From NCBI GenBank assembly GCA_015661095.1, contig JACVQI010000186.1, positions 1 to 6,421 of the forward strand: 6,421 bases of DNA, given 5' to 3'. The notes beneath the pieces are model-generated. The model did not search any database. It saw only the letters and a list, made by a program, of their open reading frames with translations, and had not been told where the DNA came from. This stretch comes from Gammaproteobacteria bacterium. GTDB lineage: Bacteria; Pseudomonadota; Gammaproteobacteria; Eutrophobiales; Eutrophobiaceae. The translations under genes and the position numbers were made by a program. Every line of letters begins with the position of its first letter. The first letter of the stretch is position 1. Positions 1-5,836 of the stretch are shown one piece after another.

Positions 1-128
1 TTGGGAATCGACCACGCGCCAGCGTGACGGTCGGACCAGTACGGACCACCCGGGTGCGCGAGCAGCACTTCAGTCACCGCCGTGGCACGGCGAAACAACA
101 TCAGGCCCGCGCTTTGTTTGTGACGCAT
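1..128 (-). CDS. Nudix-type hydrolase, N-terminal 42 residues, runs off the left edge
   Basis: Reading the minus strand from an ATG at 128 gives an open frame to the window edge, starting MRHKQSAGLMLFRR and continuing through VLLAHPGGPYW to GAWSIPK. The pattern AGLxLFRR ... EVLLxHPGGPxW ... GAWSIPKG is the characteristic start of a group of small bacterial Nudix proteins (about 150 residues). The Nudix box itself (Gx5Ex7REUxEExGU) would lie just beyond the edge, so catalysis cannot be confirmed. Start choice: the leader reads GGGAGG, three bases, then ATG, a strong though closely spaced Shine-Dalgarno; the second ATG (residue 10) would cut into the first beta strand. Nudix enzymes cleave nucleoside diphosphates linked to another moiety; the substrate is not predictable here. 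The gene is head-to-head with the plus-strand gene starting near 212. It is unrelated in detailed sequence to the Nudix gene at 2717-3136. Confidence 0.82.
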   Translation of the reverse strand, partial: MRHKQSAGLMLFRRATAVTEVLLAHPGGPYWSDRHAGAWSIP

Positions 129-146
129 CACCCTCCCAACCTTGGA

Positions 147-208
147 TTTTCGCCTACTTCCTCACTCTACTTTCCTACTTTCCCCCTTCCCCACTTCCTC
201 ACCTTTCG
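147..208. repeat. Purine/pyrimidine-asymmetric low-complexity tract between head-to-head genes
   Basis: About 60 bases are almost pure pyrimidine on the plus strand, so purine (G/A) on the minus strand. Inside are a tandem 8-mer CTACTTTC (167-174 and 175-182) and an exact direct repeat ACTTCCTCAC (156-165 and 193-202). On the minus strand it is the leader of the partial Nudix gene and holds many GGAAG/GAGG words that look like Shine-Dalgarno cores. On the plus strand it sits exactly where the signal peptide of the next gene should be encoded. It looks like a short minisatellite or slippage product; no protein-coding signal was found in it. Confidence 0.6.
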
Positions 209-211
209 AGT

Positions 212-1423
212 TTGTTTTGCATTTCGACGCTGTGTTGTGCGCAGCAATCGTATGAAAATCCCGGTATGCTCAGGGCCTCAACGCTACTGCCGCCTGATGT
301 GATACGGGGTACCTCTCACCAGGTCGATGAAAATGTTGCCAACGATGGTTTTCTGAATACCTACACCATTCATTCCGAGTTTGGTGACTTACAGGCCACA
401 TCCACAGGCACACTCAGGAAGTACATCGACGAGATCAAAGCCGTCGCCAGGATGAAGGAGATTCGAAGTTCAGAAGAGTTCACCAAGGGCATGACGGAAA
501 AGGCGAAGGATGTCGTCGAAGGCGCCAAAGGTCTGGTCGCTGACCCCGTAGGGTCGGTTTCAAGCACCGTGTCGGGTGTCGGCAAACTCTTTTCCAGGGC
601 GAGTGAAAATCTCACAGGTGATTCACGCAGCGATACCGAGGGCAGCCGCATGGCCAGTTTGCTGGGATATGAAAAAGCCAAGCGCGACATCGGCTATCAA
701 TTCGGTATCGATGTCTACTCCCGCAATAAAATTCTCCAGGATGAACTTAACAGCTTGTCCGGCGCCAGCGGTACCGGCACATTGGTAATGAGCGGTTTAT
801 TGATGGCTGTTCCCGGAGGCGCGGGTGTGGCCGTTTCCATTACCGGTAGCACGGAACTGATGAATAACGTGATGCGTGACAGCGCACCGGCCGATTTGCG
901 CAAGCTGAACCGCGAGAATCTTGCGGCCATGGGTGTCAACACCGATATCGCCGATCTGTATATCGCCAACGGTGTATATACTCCCCTCGAACAGACTTCG
1001 ATCGTGGCTGCATTGAATAATATGCCGAATACCAGGAACCGGGCGGAGTTCATCAAGTTTGCCACCATCATCGATAATCCGGATATGGCCTATTTTCGCC
1101 AGCGTCAGGCGCAGATGTACGAGGGTTATAATCGCCTGGTCGAACCCATAGCCAGCTTTGTGCCCGTTGGCCAGATGACCGCGGGCCTGACCAATACCAG
1201 CAAAATTGTAATCCAGGTGCCGGTCGATTATCTGTCCTGGACGAATAATTTAGCCGCTACCGCAAGTGCCGTCAGCAAGATTATTGACTCTGTGCAAGGG
1301 GTCAAGGAACGGCAATTATGGATCACCGGGGCGGTCAGTGCTGCAGCCAGGGATTCCCTTCAACAAATGGGCTGGGTCGTGCACGAGAATTCTGAAAACA
1401 AAGTAGGATTGCCCGTATATTAG
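212..1423 (+). CDS. Conserved unknown, probably exported protein; 5' end uncertain
   Basis: A 403-residue frame begins at TTG 212. I do not recognise a named domain, but the sequence looks like a family of unknown proteobacterial proteins whose mature part starts after an Ala-Gln cleavage site; here CCA|QQSYENPGMLRAS (residues 8-22). Visible parts are a polar conserved N-terminal block (residues 13-80), an Ala/Val/Lys helical stretch (85-130), one hydrophobic Gly-rich segment (189-211) that could be a membrane or buried helix, a charged middle (222-305) and a C-terminal block ending ITGAVSAAARDSLQQMGW (371-388). The start is unsafe: TTG 212 leaves only about ten residues of signal peptide with no basic n-region and no good RBS, ATG 266 removes conserved sequence, and upstream the frame stays open to the edge with no ATG, GTG or TTG. 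The signal peptide start may have been lost to the repeat tract at 147-208 or to a frameshift. The small gene at 1484 follows 60 bases later. Confidence 0.7.
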   Translation: MFCISTLCCAQQSYENPGMLRASTLLPPDVIRGTSHQVDENVANDGFLNTYTIHSEFGDLQATSTGTLRKYIDEIKAVARMKEIRSSEEFTKGMTEKAKDVVEGAKGLVADPVGSVSSTVSGVGKLFSRASENLTGDSRSDTEGSRMASLLGYEKAKRDIGYQFGIDVYSRNKILQDELNSLSGASGTGTLVMSGLLMAVPGGAGVAVSITGSTELMNNVMRDSAPADLRKLNRENLAAMGVNTDIADLYIANGVYTPLEQTSIVAALNNMPNTRNRAEFIKFATIIDNPDMAYFRQRQAQMYEGYNRLVEPIASFVPVGQMTAGLTNTSKIVIQVPVDYLSWTNNLAATASAVSKIIDSVQGVKERQLWITGAVSAAARDSLQQMGWVVHENSENKVGLPVY

Positions 1424-1426
1424 CGA

Positions 1427-1447
1427 TGGCAGGTCATCGACCTGTCA
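1427..1447 (+). other. Hairpin between the two unknown genes
   Basis: TGGCAGGTC and GACCTGTCA pair over nine positions (one G-U) around a three-base loop, starting three bases after the stop codon at 1423. A short CTTTTG follows from 1453, too far and too short for a convincing intrinsic terminator. It may stabilise the upstream mRNA 3' end or attenuate read-through into the small gene at 1484. Confidence 0.4.
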
Positions 1448-1483
1448 TGGAACTTTTGCAAACACTCCATTGGAATTAAAAAA

Positions 1484-1747
1484 ATGCAAGAAAACGATCA
1501 GTTAGTCGTCACCATCCACCTCATACACGGTAATCCCATTAAATTTGAGGTAGCTCTGTCCGCATCCAAAGAATTCGGTTTAAGCGATGATATTGAACGG
1601 TCATTGTTGCGCAACGCCATGGCTGTTGAACTGGACAAGAAACTATTGTTAATCCCTTACAATAACATCAAGTATATAGAGAGCGACCCTGCACCCCCGG
1701 TGCTACCACAAAACATCATACGTGGCGCGAGGTCGCTCAAAGTCTGA
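1484..1747 (+). CDS. Small unknown protein, 87 residues
   Basis: The product is not recognised. It has no signal peptide or membrane segment, so it is predicted cytoplasmic. The first half alternates hydrophobic residues as in beta strands (LVVTIHLIHG, IKFEVALSA), the middle is a likely helix (SDDIERSLLRNAMAV, about 34-48), then another strand pair (KKLLLIPYNNIKYIES, 53-68), and a Pro-rich linker (DPAPPVLP) leads to a basic tail ending RSLKV. ATG 1484 is the only sensible start; the upstream TGGAATTAAAAAA holds only a weak GGA Shine-Dalgarno. It lies 60 bases after the 403-residue unknown gene with a hairpin between, and shares its direction, so the two may be co-transcribed. Coding is supported by an uninterrupted frame, coding-like composition and the hairpin just after its stop, but not by a recognised homologue. 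Confidence 0.62.
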   Translation: MQENDQLVVTIHLIHGNPIKFEVALSASKEFGLSDDIERSLLRNAMAVELDKKLLLIPYNNIKYIESDPAPPVLPQNIIRGARSLKV

Positions 1748-1751
1748 GGGC

Positions 1752-1790
1752 GTGGCTGTACTCAGCATAACTTGATACAGCCACCAGTTT
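1752..1790 (+). terminator. Probable terminator hairpin after the small unknown gene
   Basis: GTGGCTGTA (1752-1760) and TACAGCCAC (1776-1784) are a perfect nine-base inverted repeat just after the stop at 1747. The 15-base loop can add three more pairs (TCA/TGA). The stem is followed only by CAGTTT, so the U-tract is weak; termination efficiency is uncertain. Confidence 0.45.
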
Positions 1791-1806
1791 CCCGCCGAAG
1801 TCGCTC

Positions 1807-1831
1807 ATACAGGCTGTAGTACAGCATGTAT
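1807..1831 (+). other. Second hairpin in the intergenic region
   Basis: ATAC-AG-GCTGT-AGT-ACAGC-AT-GTAT folds as a five-pair inner and four-pair outer stem with a 2x2 internal loop. Its GGCTGTAGTACAGCAT resembles GGCTGTACTCAGCAT in the preceding hairpin (from 1754), so the two may come from a duplicated element. The rest of the 1748-2054 gap shows no coding frame; its right half is AT-rich and probably carries the promoter of the PEBP gene. Confidence 0.35.
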
Positions 1832-1899
1832 CCATGCCGGAAATAATTGTCTAAAGAAGCTCCGAGCTAATCAAAGGTTGCTTAACATTTTGAATTATA

Positions 1900-1927
1900 T
1901 TGGAGCGCTGCGCGGTTCCCTTATTAT
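1900..1927 (+). promoter_or_regulatory. Possible sigma-70 promoter for the PEBP gene
   Basis: TTGGAG (1900-1905), a 16-base spacer and TATTAT (1922-1927) fit a -35/-10 pair; an overlapping TATACT (1925-1930) would give a 19-base spacer. This would leave a leader of about 120 bases before ATG 2055. It is the best candidate in an AT-rich stretch where chance matches are easy. Confidence 0.3.
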
Positions 1928-2042
1928 ACTTATCCATATTTTTTACAAGTTTGGTTGTTATGGTCCTGTCTGTTTTATTCGGCAGTATCGAGACACAAAA
2001 CTGCTGTTCAAATATCATACAAGTTCAGCTAATTACTAAGAC

Positions 2043-2046
2043 GGAG
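2043..2046 (+). promoter_or_regulatory. Ribosome binding site that fixes the PEBP start at ATG 2055
   Basis: GGAG at 2043-2046 stands eight bases before ATG 2055, an ideal distance. The in-frame GTG at 2046 overlaps this Shine-Dalgarno and has none of its own, so the three extra residues (MDA) are rejected. The chosen start also puts two basic residues at the front of the signal peptide. Confidence 0.7.
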
Positions 2047-2054
2047 TGGATGCA

Positions 2055-2624
2055 ATGATTAAACGACTTTTTCTGACATTAACCGTAATGATGTTGTGTG
2101 TATATGGTTATTTTGCAGCGGCACAACAGGGCGGCGGCGGGGGTGGATTCAGAATCCCCACGCTGATGATGCAATCCGGTGCCTTTGAGGATGGTGGCAT
2201 TATTCCAGACAAGTATTCCGCCCGTGGCGGCAGTACGCAGCCGGGGTTTACTTTTACAAACCCGGAGCAAGGCACCGTCAGCTATGCAATTATTTTCCAT
2301 GATATCGACGTGACATTTGGCGGCGGTACGGATGATATTCTGCATTGGGTGGTCTGGAATATACCGGTGGCCGCCGGTGGTATACCGGAAGGCAGTTTGC
2401 CGGAAGGTTCTGTGGTGGGGGCCAATCTGATGCGCCAGAACAGCTATATGGGACCTGGGGCGCCGCCTGGACCCAAGCATCACCACTATGTGTTCGATCT
2501 CTATGCCCTGAACGCGAACCTGGACATTCCGGCAACTTCCAGCCGCAAGGAATTACTGGAAGCCATGCAGGGGAAAGTTATCGCCAAGGCGGCCTACGTG
2601 GGGATGTTTGGCAAGCAGCAATAA
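2055..2624 (+). CDS. Secreted YbhB/YbcL-type PEBP family protein
   Basis: A 189-residue member of the phosphatidylethanolamine-binding protein family (bacterial YbhB/YbcL, 'Raf kinase inhibitor-like'). Residues 1-24 form a signal peptide (MIKRLF, hydrophobic core to about 20, cleavage AAA|QQ), so the mature protein should be periplasmic; E. coli YbhB is cytosolic and YbcL periplasmic. A six-glycine linker (26-31) follows. Family marks are HWVVWNIP (97-104) and the ligand-pocket block YMGPGAPPGPKHHHYVFDLY (131-150), with the usual ending IAKAAYVGMFG (177-187). The aspartates at 84-86 (DID) correspond to the DPD-like pocket motif. The mature length fits a complete single PEBP domain. Family members bind small anionic ligands; the physiological role in bacteria is mostly unknown. 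It is probably monocistronic, with its own leader upstream and a strong terminator at 2677. Confidence 0.92.
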   Translation: MIKRLFLTLTVMMLCVYGYFAAAQQGGGGGGFRIPTLMMQSGAFEDGGIIPDKYSARGGSTQPGFTFTNPEQGTVSYAIIFHDIDVTFGGGTDDILHWVVWNIPVAAGGIPEGSLPEGSVVGANLMRQNSYMGPGAPPGPKHHHYVFDLYALNANLDIPATSSRKELLEAMQGKVIAKAAYVGMFGKQQ

Positions 2625-2628
2625 ACGC

Positions 2629-2656
2629 AGTTAAAAGTGGAAAGTTAAAAGTTTAA
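2629..2656 (+). repeat. 14-bp A/G-rich tandem repeat
   Basis: AGTTAAAAGTGGAA (2629-2642) is followed directly by AGTTAAAAGTTTAA (2643-2656), two copies differing at two positions, with a further degenerate A/G-rich run to about 2670. It begins five bases after the PEBP stop codon and ends just before the terminator. Its composition (GGAAAGT, AAAAGT words) recalls the minus strand of the tract at 147-208. Confidence 0.65.
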
Positions 2657-2676
2657 AGGAAATAAAAAGTGATGAG

Positions 2677-2702
2677 GGGGCGCTAAATGTGCCCCTTTTT
2701 TT
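2677..2702 (+). terminator. Rho-independent terminator between convergent genes
   Basis: GGGGCGC (2677-2683), loop TAAAT and GTGCCCC (2689-2695) form a seven-pair stem with one G-U, followed directly by seven T (2696-2702). It ends the PEBP transcript. On the minus strand the same stem is followed eight bases later by TTTTTATTT, so it may also stop, less efficiently, the convergent operon whose last gene ends at 2717. Confidence 0.88.
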
Positions 2703-2716
2703 GGATACCTACATAA

Positions 2717-3136
2717 CTAATCTTCCAGGTCTGGTACTTCGAAGACTCTATACACCCCTTTCTGATTAGTCACGGCATCCATAATCCGGGTTCTTGCTAT
2801 CACCCCCATCCCCTCCGGTAGTGCTACCGGCGAGAAAAATCCGATCTCGGCGATCTCCTGGTTAGGACGCCACGGTTCACGCGCCAGGATCGTAGCGCGG
2901 AAGGACAGCACGAGATCGTCACGATACGGTTTCGCATAGACACCGATGAGATGACCCGGTTCGATAAGATAGCCGGTTTCTTCAAATACCTCGCGTTTCA
3001 GGGTGGCCGCGGGTGATTCACCTGTTTCCACGCGCCCACCCGGCGTGCCCCAGTAGCAAGACCCGTAATTGGCCTTGACACAGAGGACCTGTCCCGCCGC
3101 ATCGAAGATAACCGCAAATGCCCCGATAGTTGCCAT
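2717..3136 (-). CDS. Nudix hydrolase, 139 residues, intact
   Basis: The complete Nudix box is present: G34, E40, then R48-E49-V-F-E52-E53-T-G55-Y56, matching Gx5Ex7REUxEExGU; the glutamates bind the catalytic Mg2+. The N-terminal strand (TIGAFAVIFDAAGQVLCVK, 3-21) and WGTPGGRVETGES (29-41) are typical, and the length is normal for a single-domain enzyme. Nudix enzymes hydrolyse nucleotide derivatives such as ADP-ribose, NADH, damaged dNTPs or nucleotide sugars; nothing visible fixes the substrate. The gene starts 22 bases after the kinase stop codon, so it is probably the last gene of the nitrate-transporter operon. The sequence before its ATG is pyrimidine-rich (CTGCTCCTC) with no Shine-Dalgarno, suggesting translational coupling or leaderless-like weak initiation. 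In the comparable P. aeruginosa locus, as I recall it, nirBD follows the kinase; here this Nudix gene takes that place. It is intact, unlike both genes upstream. Confidence 0.93.
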   Translation of the reverse strand: MATIGAFAVIFDAAGQVLCVKANYGSCYWGTPGGRVETGESPAATLKREVFEETGYLIEPGHLIGVYAKPYRDDLVLSFRATILAREPWRPNQEIAEIGFFSPVALPEGMGVIARTRIMDAVTNQKGVYRVFEVPDLED

Positions 3137-3158
3137 GAGGAGCAGGATATTACAGGTA

Positions 3159-4436
3159 TCACTGTGTCAGTAAAACCAGCAAGTAAATAATGACACCAAA
3201 CAGAATGAGGGAAAGTCCCTGCCAGAAACGCAACGGGTTGCGTTCCAACAGTGGCCGCCGGTCCGTTGTTATAAGTTGCGGATTGGGATGGCGTAGGTCA
3301 TAAAGGAATTCCGACAACTCTGCGTATCTTTTCTCCGGGTCCGGATGGACGGCTTTCTTCAACGCCCCGTCCACCCAGTTTGGCACAGCGGCGTTATGGT
3401 CGGTTACCGGCCGGTATTTGAGCCGGGTGGCAAAACTGTCAGCATTCCAGTGCATCGGCATTTCCCCATAAGGCAGTTCGCCACTCAGCATTTCATAAGC
3501 GATCACGCCCAGTGCATAAATATCCGAGCGATTGCTCCCGGGCCGGTCGTTGGCGTATTCCGGCGCGGTGTAATTCCGGGTGCCGAGCAGGTTGGTCTGC
3601 GCGACCGGGGTGGCAATTTCAGCAATCCCTGCGACTTTGGTGGAGCCGAGATCAACCAGTTTGACGGTGCCGGATTTGTCGATGATGATATTTTCCGGTT
3701 TCAGATCCTGGTGCAGCATCTCCAGCCGGTGCAAGGCCTGCAAGCCCCTGGCGATCTGTTCCACCAGCAGGCGCACTTCCTCCAGACTGGGACGCGGATG
3801 ATCCAGCAGCCATTGTCTTAGCGTCGCACCCTCAATGTATTCGGAGATATGATAGAGCAGGCGCCGTCGCCGGCTCGGTTCATAAATTTTGACCACGTGC
3901 GGGTTGTCAATACGGCGGCCTATCCATTCCTCGCGGATAAACCGCTCAATATAGGCGGGGTCATCCTGAAAATTGATCGATGGGGTTTTCAGGCAGACAT
4001 TGAGACCTGTTTCAGTGTCCAGGGCGAGATATAACTGCGAGCGGCTGCTGCTGTGCAGTTCCCGGATAATCCGAAAGCCGTCGATGAGCATACCTTCCGC
4101 CAGTTCCGGTGGAAACGGCAATTCCGTTAACTGGTTGTATACATCGTCCGGATTCTGCGAGGGCAGGGCTGTGACCTCCACCAACTGGCAGGTTACATTA
4201 TCGGGGCTTTGATTGGCTTGCGCCTGCCTGACCACCAGTTCCGCCGCTTTATTCAGGTTATCTCGGTTATCACGAACTATCCGCAGCAGTTCCTCGGCTG
4301 TCAGGTATTCATGCGCGCCATCGGTGGTCAGGATGAAGAGATCGCCACATTCCAGCGCCTGCTTGCCATAGTCGATCTGCAGGCGGGTATCGAATTGGGT
4401 GATCCGGTTCCTGCCCGTGTTCTCGACGAGGACGAG
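3159..4436 (-). CDS. Ser/Thr kinase domain plus C-terminal membrane helix (downstream frame)
   Basis: Residue numbers are for the frame-corrected protein. After the rest of the phosphatase (138-225), the kinase runs from about 257 to 520. It has K287 (VCLKTPS), the catalytic loop LHQDLKPEN with HQD at 379-381 and N386, DLG at 399-401 in place of DFG, TAPEY (427-431) and SDIYALGVIAYEMLSGELPYG. The glycine-rich loop is absent, replaced by ELHSSSRSQLYLA. HQD and the missing loop are, as I recall, shared by relatives fused to PP2C, so they are not decay. RNPLRFWQGLSLILFGVIIY leads into a membrane helix (about 542-561), which would hold the enzyme at the inner membrane beside the transporter. The frame is open without a stop from 4463; the first candidate start is a GTG at 4235 inside the phosphatase domain, so separate translation of an active kinase is possible but not supported by an RBS. 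Confidence 0.85.
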   Translation of the reverse strand, partial: LVLVENTGRNRITQFDTRLQIDYGKQALECGDLFILTTDGAHEYLTAEELLRIVRDNRDNLNKAAELVVRQAQANQSPDNVTCQLVEVTALPSQNPDDVYNQLTELPFPPELAEGMLIDGFRIIRELHSSSRSQLYLALDTETGLNVCLKTPSINFQDDPAYIERFIREEWIGRRIDNPHVVKIYEPSRRRRLLYHISEYIEGATLRQWLLDHPRPSLEEVRLLVEQIARGLQALHRLEMLHQDLKPENIIIDKSGTVKLVDLGSTKVAGIAEIATPVAQTNLLGTRNYTAPEYANDRPGSNRSDIYALGVIAYEMLSGELPYGEMPMHWNADSFATRLKYRPVTDHNAAVPNWVDGALKKAVHPDPEKRYAELSEFLYDLRHPNPQLITTDRRPLLERNPLRFWQGLSLILFGVIIYLLVLLTQ

Positions 4437-4846
4437 CGCCCTTCGCGCACGTGATGAATACGGCTATCGCCGACGTGGATGAAATGCGCCGTCGTTGATT
4501 TCAGGATCAGCGCGCTCAACGTGGTCACGTGACCGCGGTGCCGGTTCTGTTCGTGACGACCCTGGCTGTAGAGCCAGGTATTGAGTGCGGTCAGGACTTG
4601 CTCGACCGATTTTTTCACTGACCAGGTCTCAGGCGTACAGAGGTAGTCTTCCAGGAACCCGGTGACGCAGGACTCACTGGCGACACGGCCGTGCTCGCTG
4701 CTGCTGATGCCATCCGCGATGGCTATCGCGACGCCTTTGGTGTCCAGCAGCGGCGGTTCCGGGACCATGGCGCCATGAAAATCCTGATTCGCGGGTTTAT
4801 TGCCGGGATCGGAGAACTGCCCTATCCTGACTGTTAATTTGCTCAT
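4328..4846 (-). CDS. PP2C phosphatase N-terminal part (ends out of frame)
   Basis: This frame begins MSKLTVRIGQFSDPGNKPANQ and is meaningful to R137; the last 35 residues (SSSSRTRAG onward) are frameshift product. PP2C metal-site motifs appear in order: NQDFHG with D22, IADGISSSEHGRVAS with D45-G46, GHVTTLSALIL with T108-T109, and HVGDSR with D127. The remaining motifs are in the other frame (LTTDG with D176, DNVT with D216). As it stands the product lacks two metal-ligand aspartates and should be inactive as a phosphatase. ATG 4846 is the natural start because the conserved GQxSDxGxK segment follows; there is no clear Shine-Dalgarno (AGCGAACGAAACACT), so coupling to the transporter gene is likely. 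Confidence 0.75.
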   Translation of the reverse strand: MSKLTVRIGQFSDPGNKPANQDFHGAMVPEPPLLDTKGVAIAIADGISSSEHGRVASESCVTGFLEDYLCTPETWSVKKSVEQVLTALNTWLYSQGRHEQNRHRGHVTTLSALILKSTTAHFIHVGDSRIHHVREGRSSSSRTRAGTGSPNSIPACRSTMASRRWNVAISSS

Positions 4847-4867
4847 AGTGTTTCGTTCGCTGACCTG

Positions 4868-5836
4868 TCAGGTAATTTCCAGCATTTGCACCGTACCGTC
4901 CGGCAGCACTTCCGCCATGGCGCCGCGCGGCTCATCCAGGAAGGTAACGGCCGCGAGCACCAGTATAGCCGTGCCCGCGATGACCAGGAAAAAATTCTGT
5001 GGTGTAACCAGCGATAATACTGTCAGGAAGATCACGCCGCCGACGTTGCCATAAGCCCCGGCCATGCCGGCGATCTGGCCGGTCAGGCGGCGTTTGACCA
5101 ACGGTACCATGGCGAAGACCGCGCCGGCGCCGCCCAAAACAAACAGGGCGCATGAGACCGTGGTCAGGATGGCGAACAGGATGGGCCAGTCACCGTCAAT
5201 GCGGCTCATCATGGCAAAGCCGATGGCCATACCGGTGATCATGATGAACAAGGTGCGCTTGCGTCCGAACTTGTCGCTCACCAATCCACCCAGCGGTCGG
5301 GCGACCAGACACATGAAGGCAAAGCTGGAAGCGATCAATCCCGCCTGCACCTGGGAAATGCCGTAGGTGTCCTTGAAGAACAGCGGCAGCATGGACACCA
5401 CGGCCAGTTCTGAACCGAAGGTCACCAGATAGGACAGGCTGAGGATGGCGACCTGTTTGAATTGGTACTGGTGGATCGCCGCGACCGGTCCCTGGAATAT
5501 GGCCGCGTTAACGTGCCGGATCTGCCGGCATTGATAAACGTAGATAATGACCAGTAGCGTATAGATAACAGTCGCGGCCGTGGGTGTAATCAGACCCAGC
5601 CTGGAAGACAGTTGCCAGGTCAGCACTCCCAGCGCCGCATATAGCGGAATGTTAATCAGCAGATAAAAATAAAAATCCCCCTTGCTGGTCACTTCCAGCC
5701 CGCCGGTCTTGTTCGGTTTGAAATAAGTCGAACCCTCGGGCGTATCGCGCGCCAGTAAAAAATAAATGACGGCATAGACCAGGATGAGCGTACCGGTGCT
5801 ACCGACGGCATAACGCCAGCCCTGGTCGCCGCCAAA
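4868..5836 (-). CDS. Nitrate transporter C-terminal fragment, TM6 to TM12
   Basis: From FGGDQGWRYAVGSTG the frame runs 322 residues to the stop at 4868. It holds TM6, a cytoplasmic loop (TPEGSTYFKPNKTGG), TM7, the TM8 region with LVARPLGGLVSDKFGRKR (nitrate-binding Arg plus the second MFS loop motif), and TM11 with the second nitrate signature AGMAGAYGNVGG. The frame extends upstream to an ATG at 5896, but those 20 residues (MKPWPWRAFCW...) are a shifted reading of the N-terminal part, so 5896 is not a real start. No RBS supports separate translation. Confidence 0.8.
   Translation of the reverse strand, partial: FGGDQGWRYAVGSTGTLILVYAVIYFLLARDTPEGSTYFKPNKTGGLEVTSKGDFYFYLLINIPLYAALGVLTWQLSSRLGLITPTAATVIYTLLVIIYVYQCRQIRHVNAAIFQGPVAAIHQYQFKQVAILSLSYLVTFGSELAVVSMLPLFFKDTYGISQVQAGLIASSFAFMCLVARPLGGLVSDKFGRKRTLFIMITGMAIGFAMMSRIDGDWPILFAILTTVSCALFVLGGAGAVFAMVPLVKRRLTGQIAGMAGAYGNVGGVIFLTVLSLVTPQNFFLVIAGTAILVLAAVTFLDEPRGAMAEVLPDGTVQMLEIT

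Larger units (their letters stand above)
3159..4846 (-). pseudogene. Fused PP2C phosphatase / Ser-Thr kinase, frameshifted
   Basis: Two frames make one protein: the first (4846 down) carries the phosphatase start to R137, the second carries the rest of the phosphatase, the kinase and a C-terminal membrane helix. Joining them by adding one base near 4436 gives about 562 residues, the usual size of bifunctional kinase/phosphatase proteins encoded beside nitrate-assimilation genes (PA1782 in P. aeruginosa is a kinase next to the transporter and nirB, from memory). At the break the sequence reads GAAGGGCGCTCGTC; a missing C (GGGCGCctcgtc) or a missing G in the GGG run restores the frame. Both frames are open between 4328 and 4463, so the lesion lies in that overlap; the protein sense switches at REGR. 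The corrected protein also seems about ten residues short just after the break, where relatives carry a DHR...SYLSRALG-like segment. It starts 21 bases after the transporter stop. A sequencing error or programmed shift is not excluded; no classical slippery heptamer is visible. Confidence 0.85.

Noticed and set aside
24..302. Plus-strand 92-residue open frame
   Set aside because: It overlaps the partial minus-strand Nudix gene and the repeat tract, and its protein has no domain-like pattern.
2046..2054. GTG 2046 as start of the PEBP gene
   Set aside because: It overlaps the Shine-Dalgarno GGAG of the better-placed ATG 2055.
3159..4235. A stand-alone kinase gene starting at GTG 4235
   Set aside because: The frame continues upstream with conserved PP2C sequence; the GTG lies inside that domain and has no RBS.
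4428..4446. Programmed -1 ribosomal frameshifting in the phosphatase/kinase gene
   Set aside because: No X-XXY-YYZ slippery heptamer or evident stimulatory hairpin was seen, and the neighbouring gene is also broken, so mutation or sequence error is simpler.
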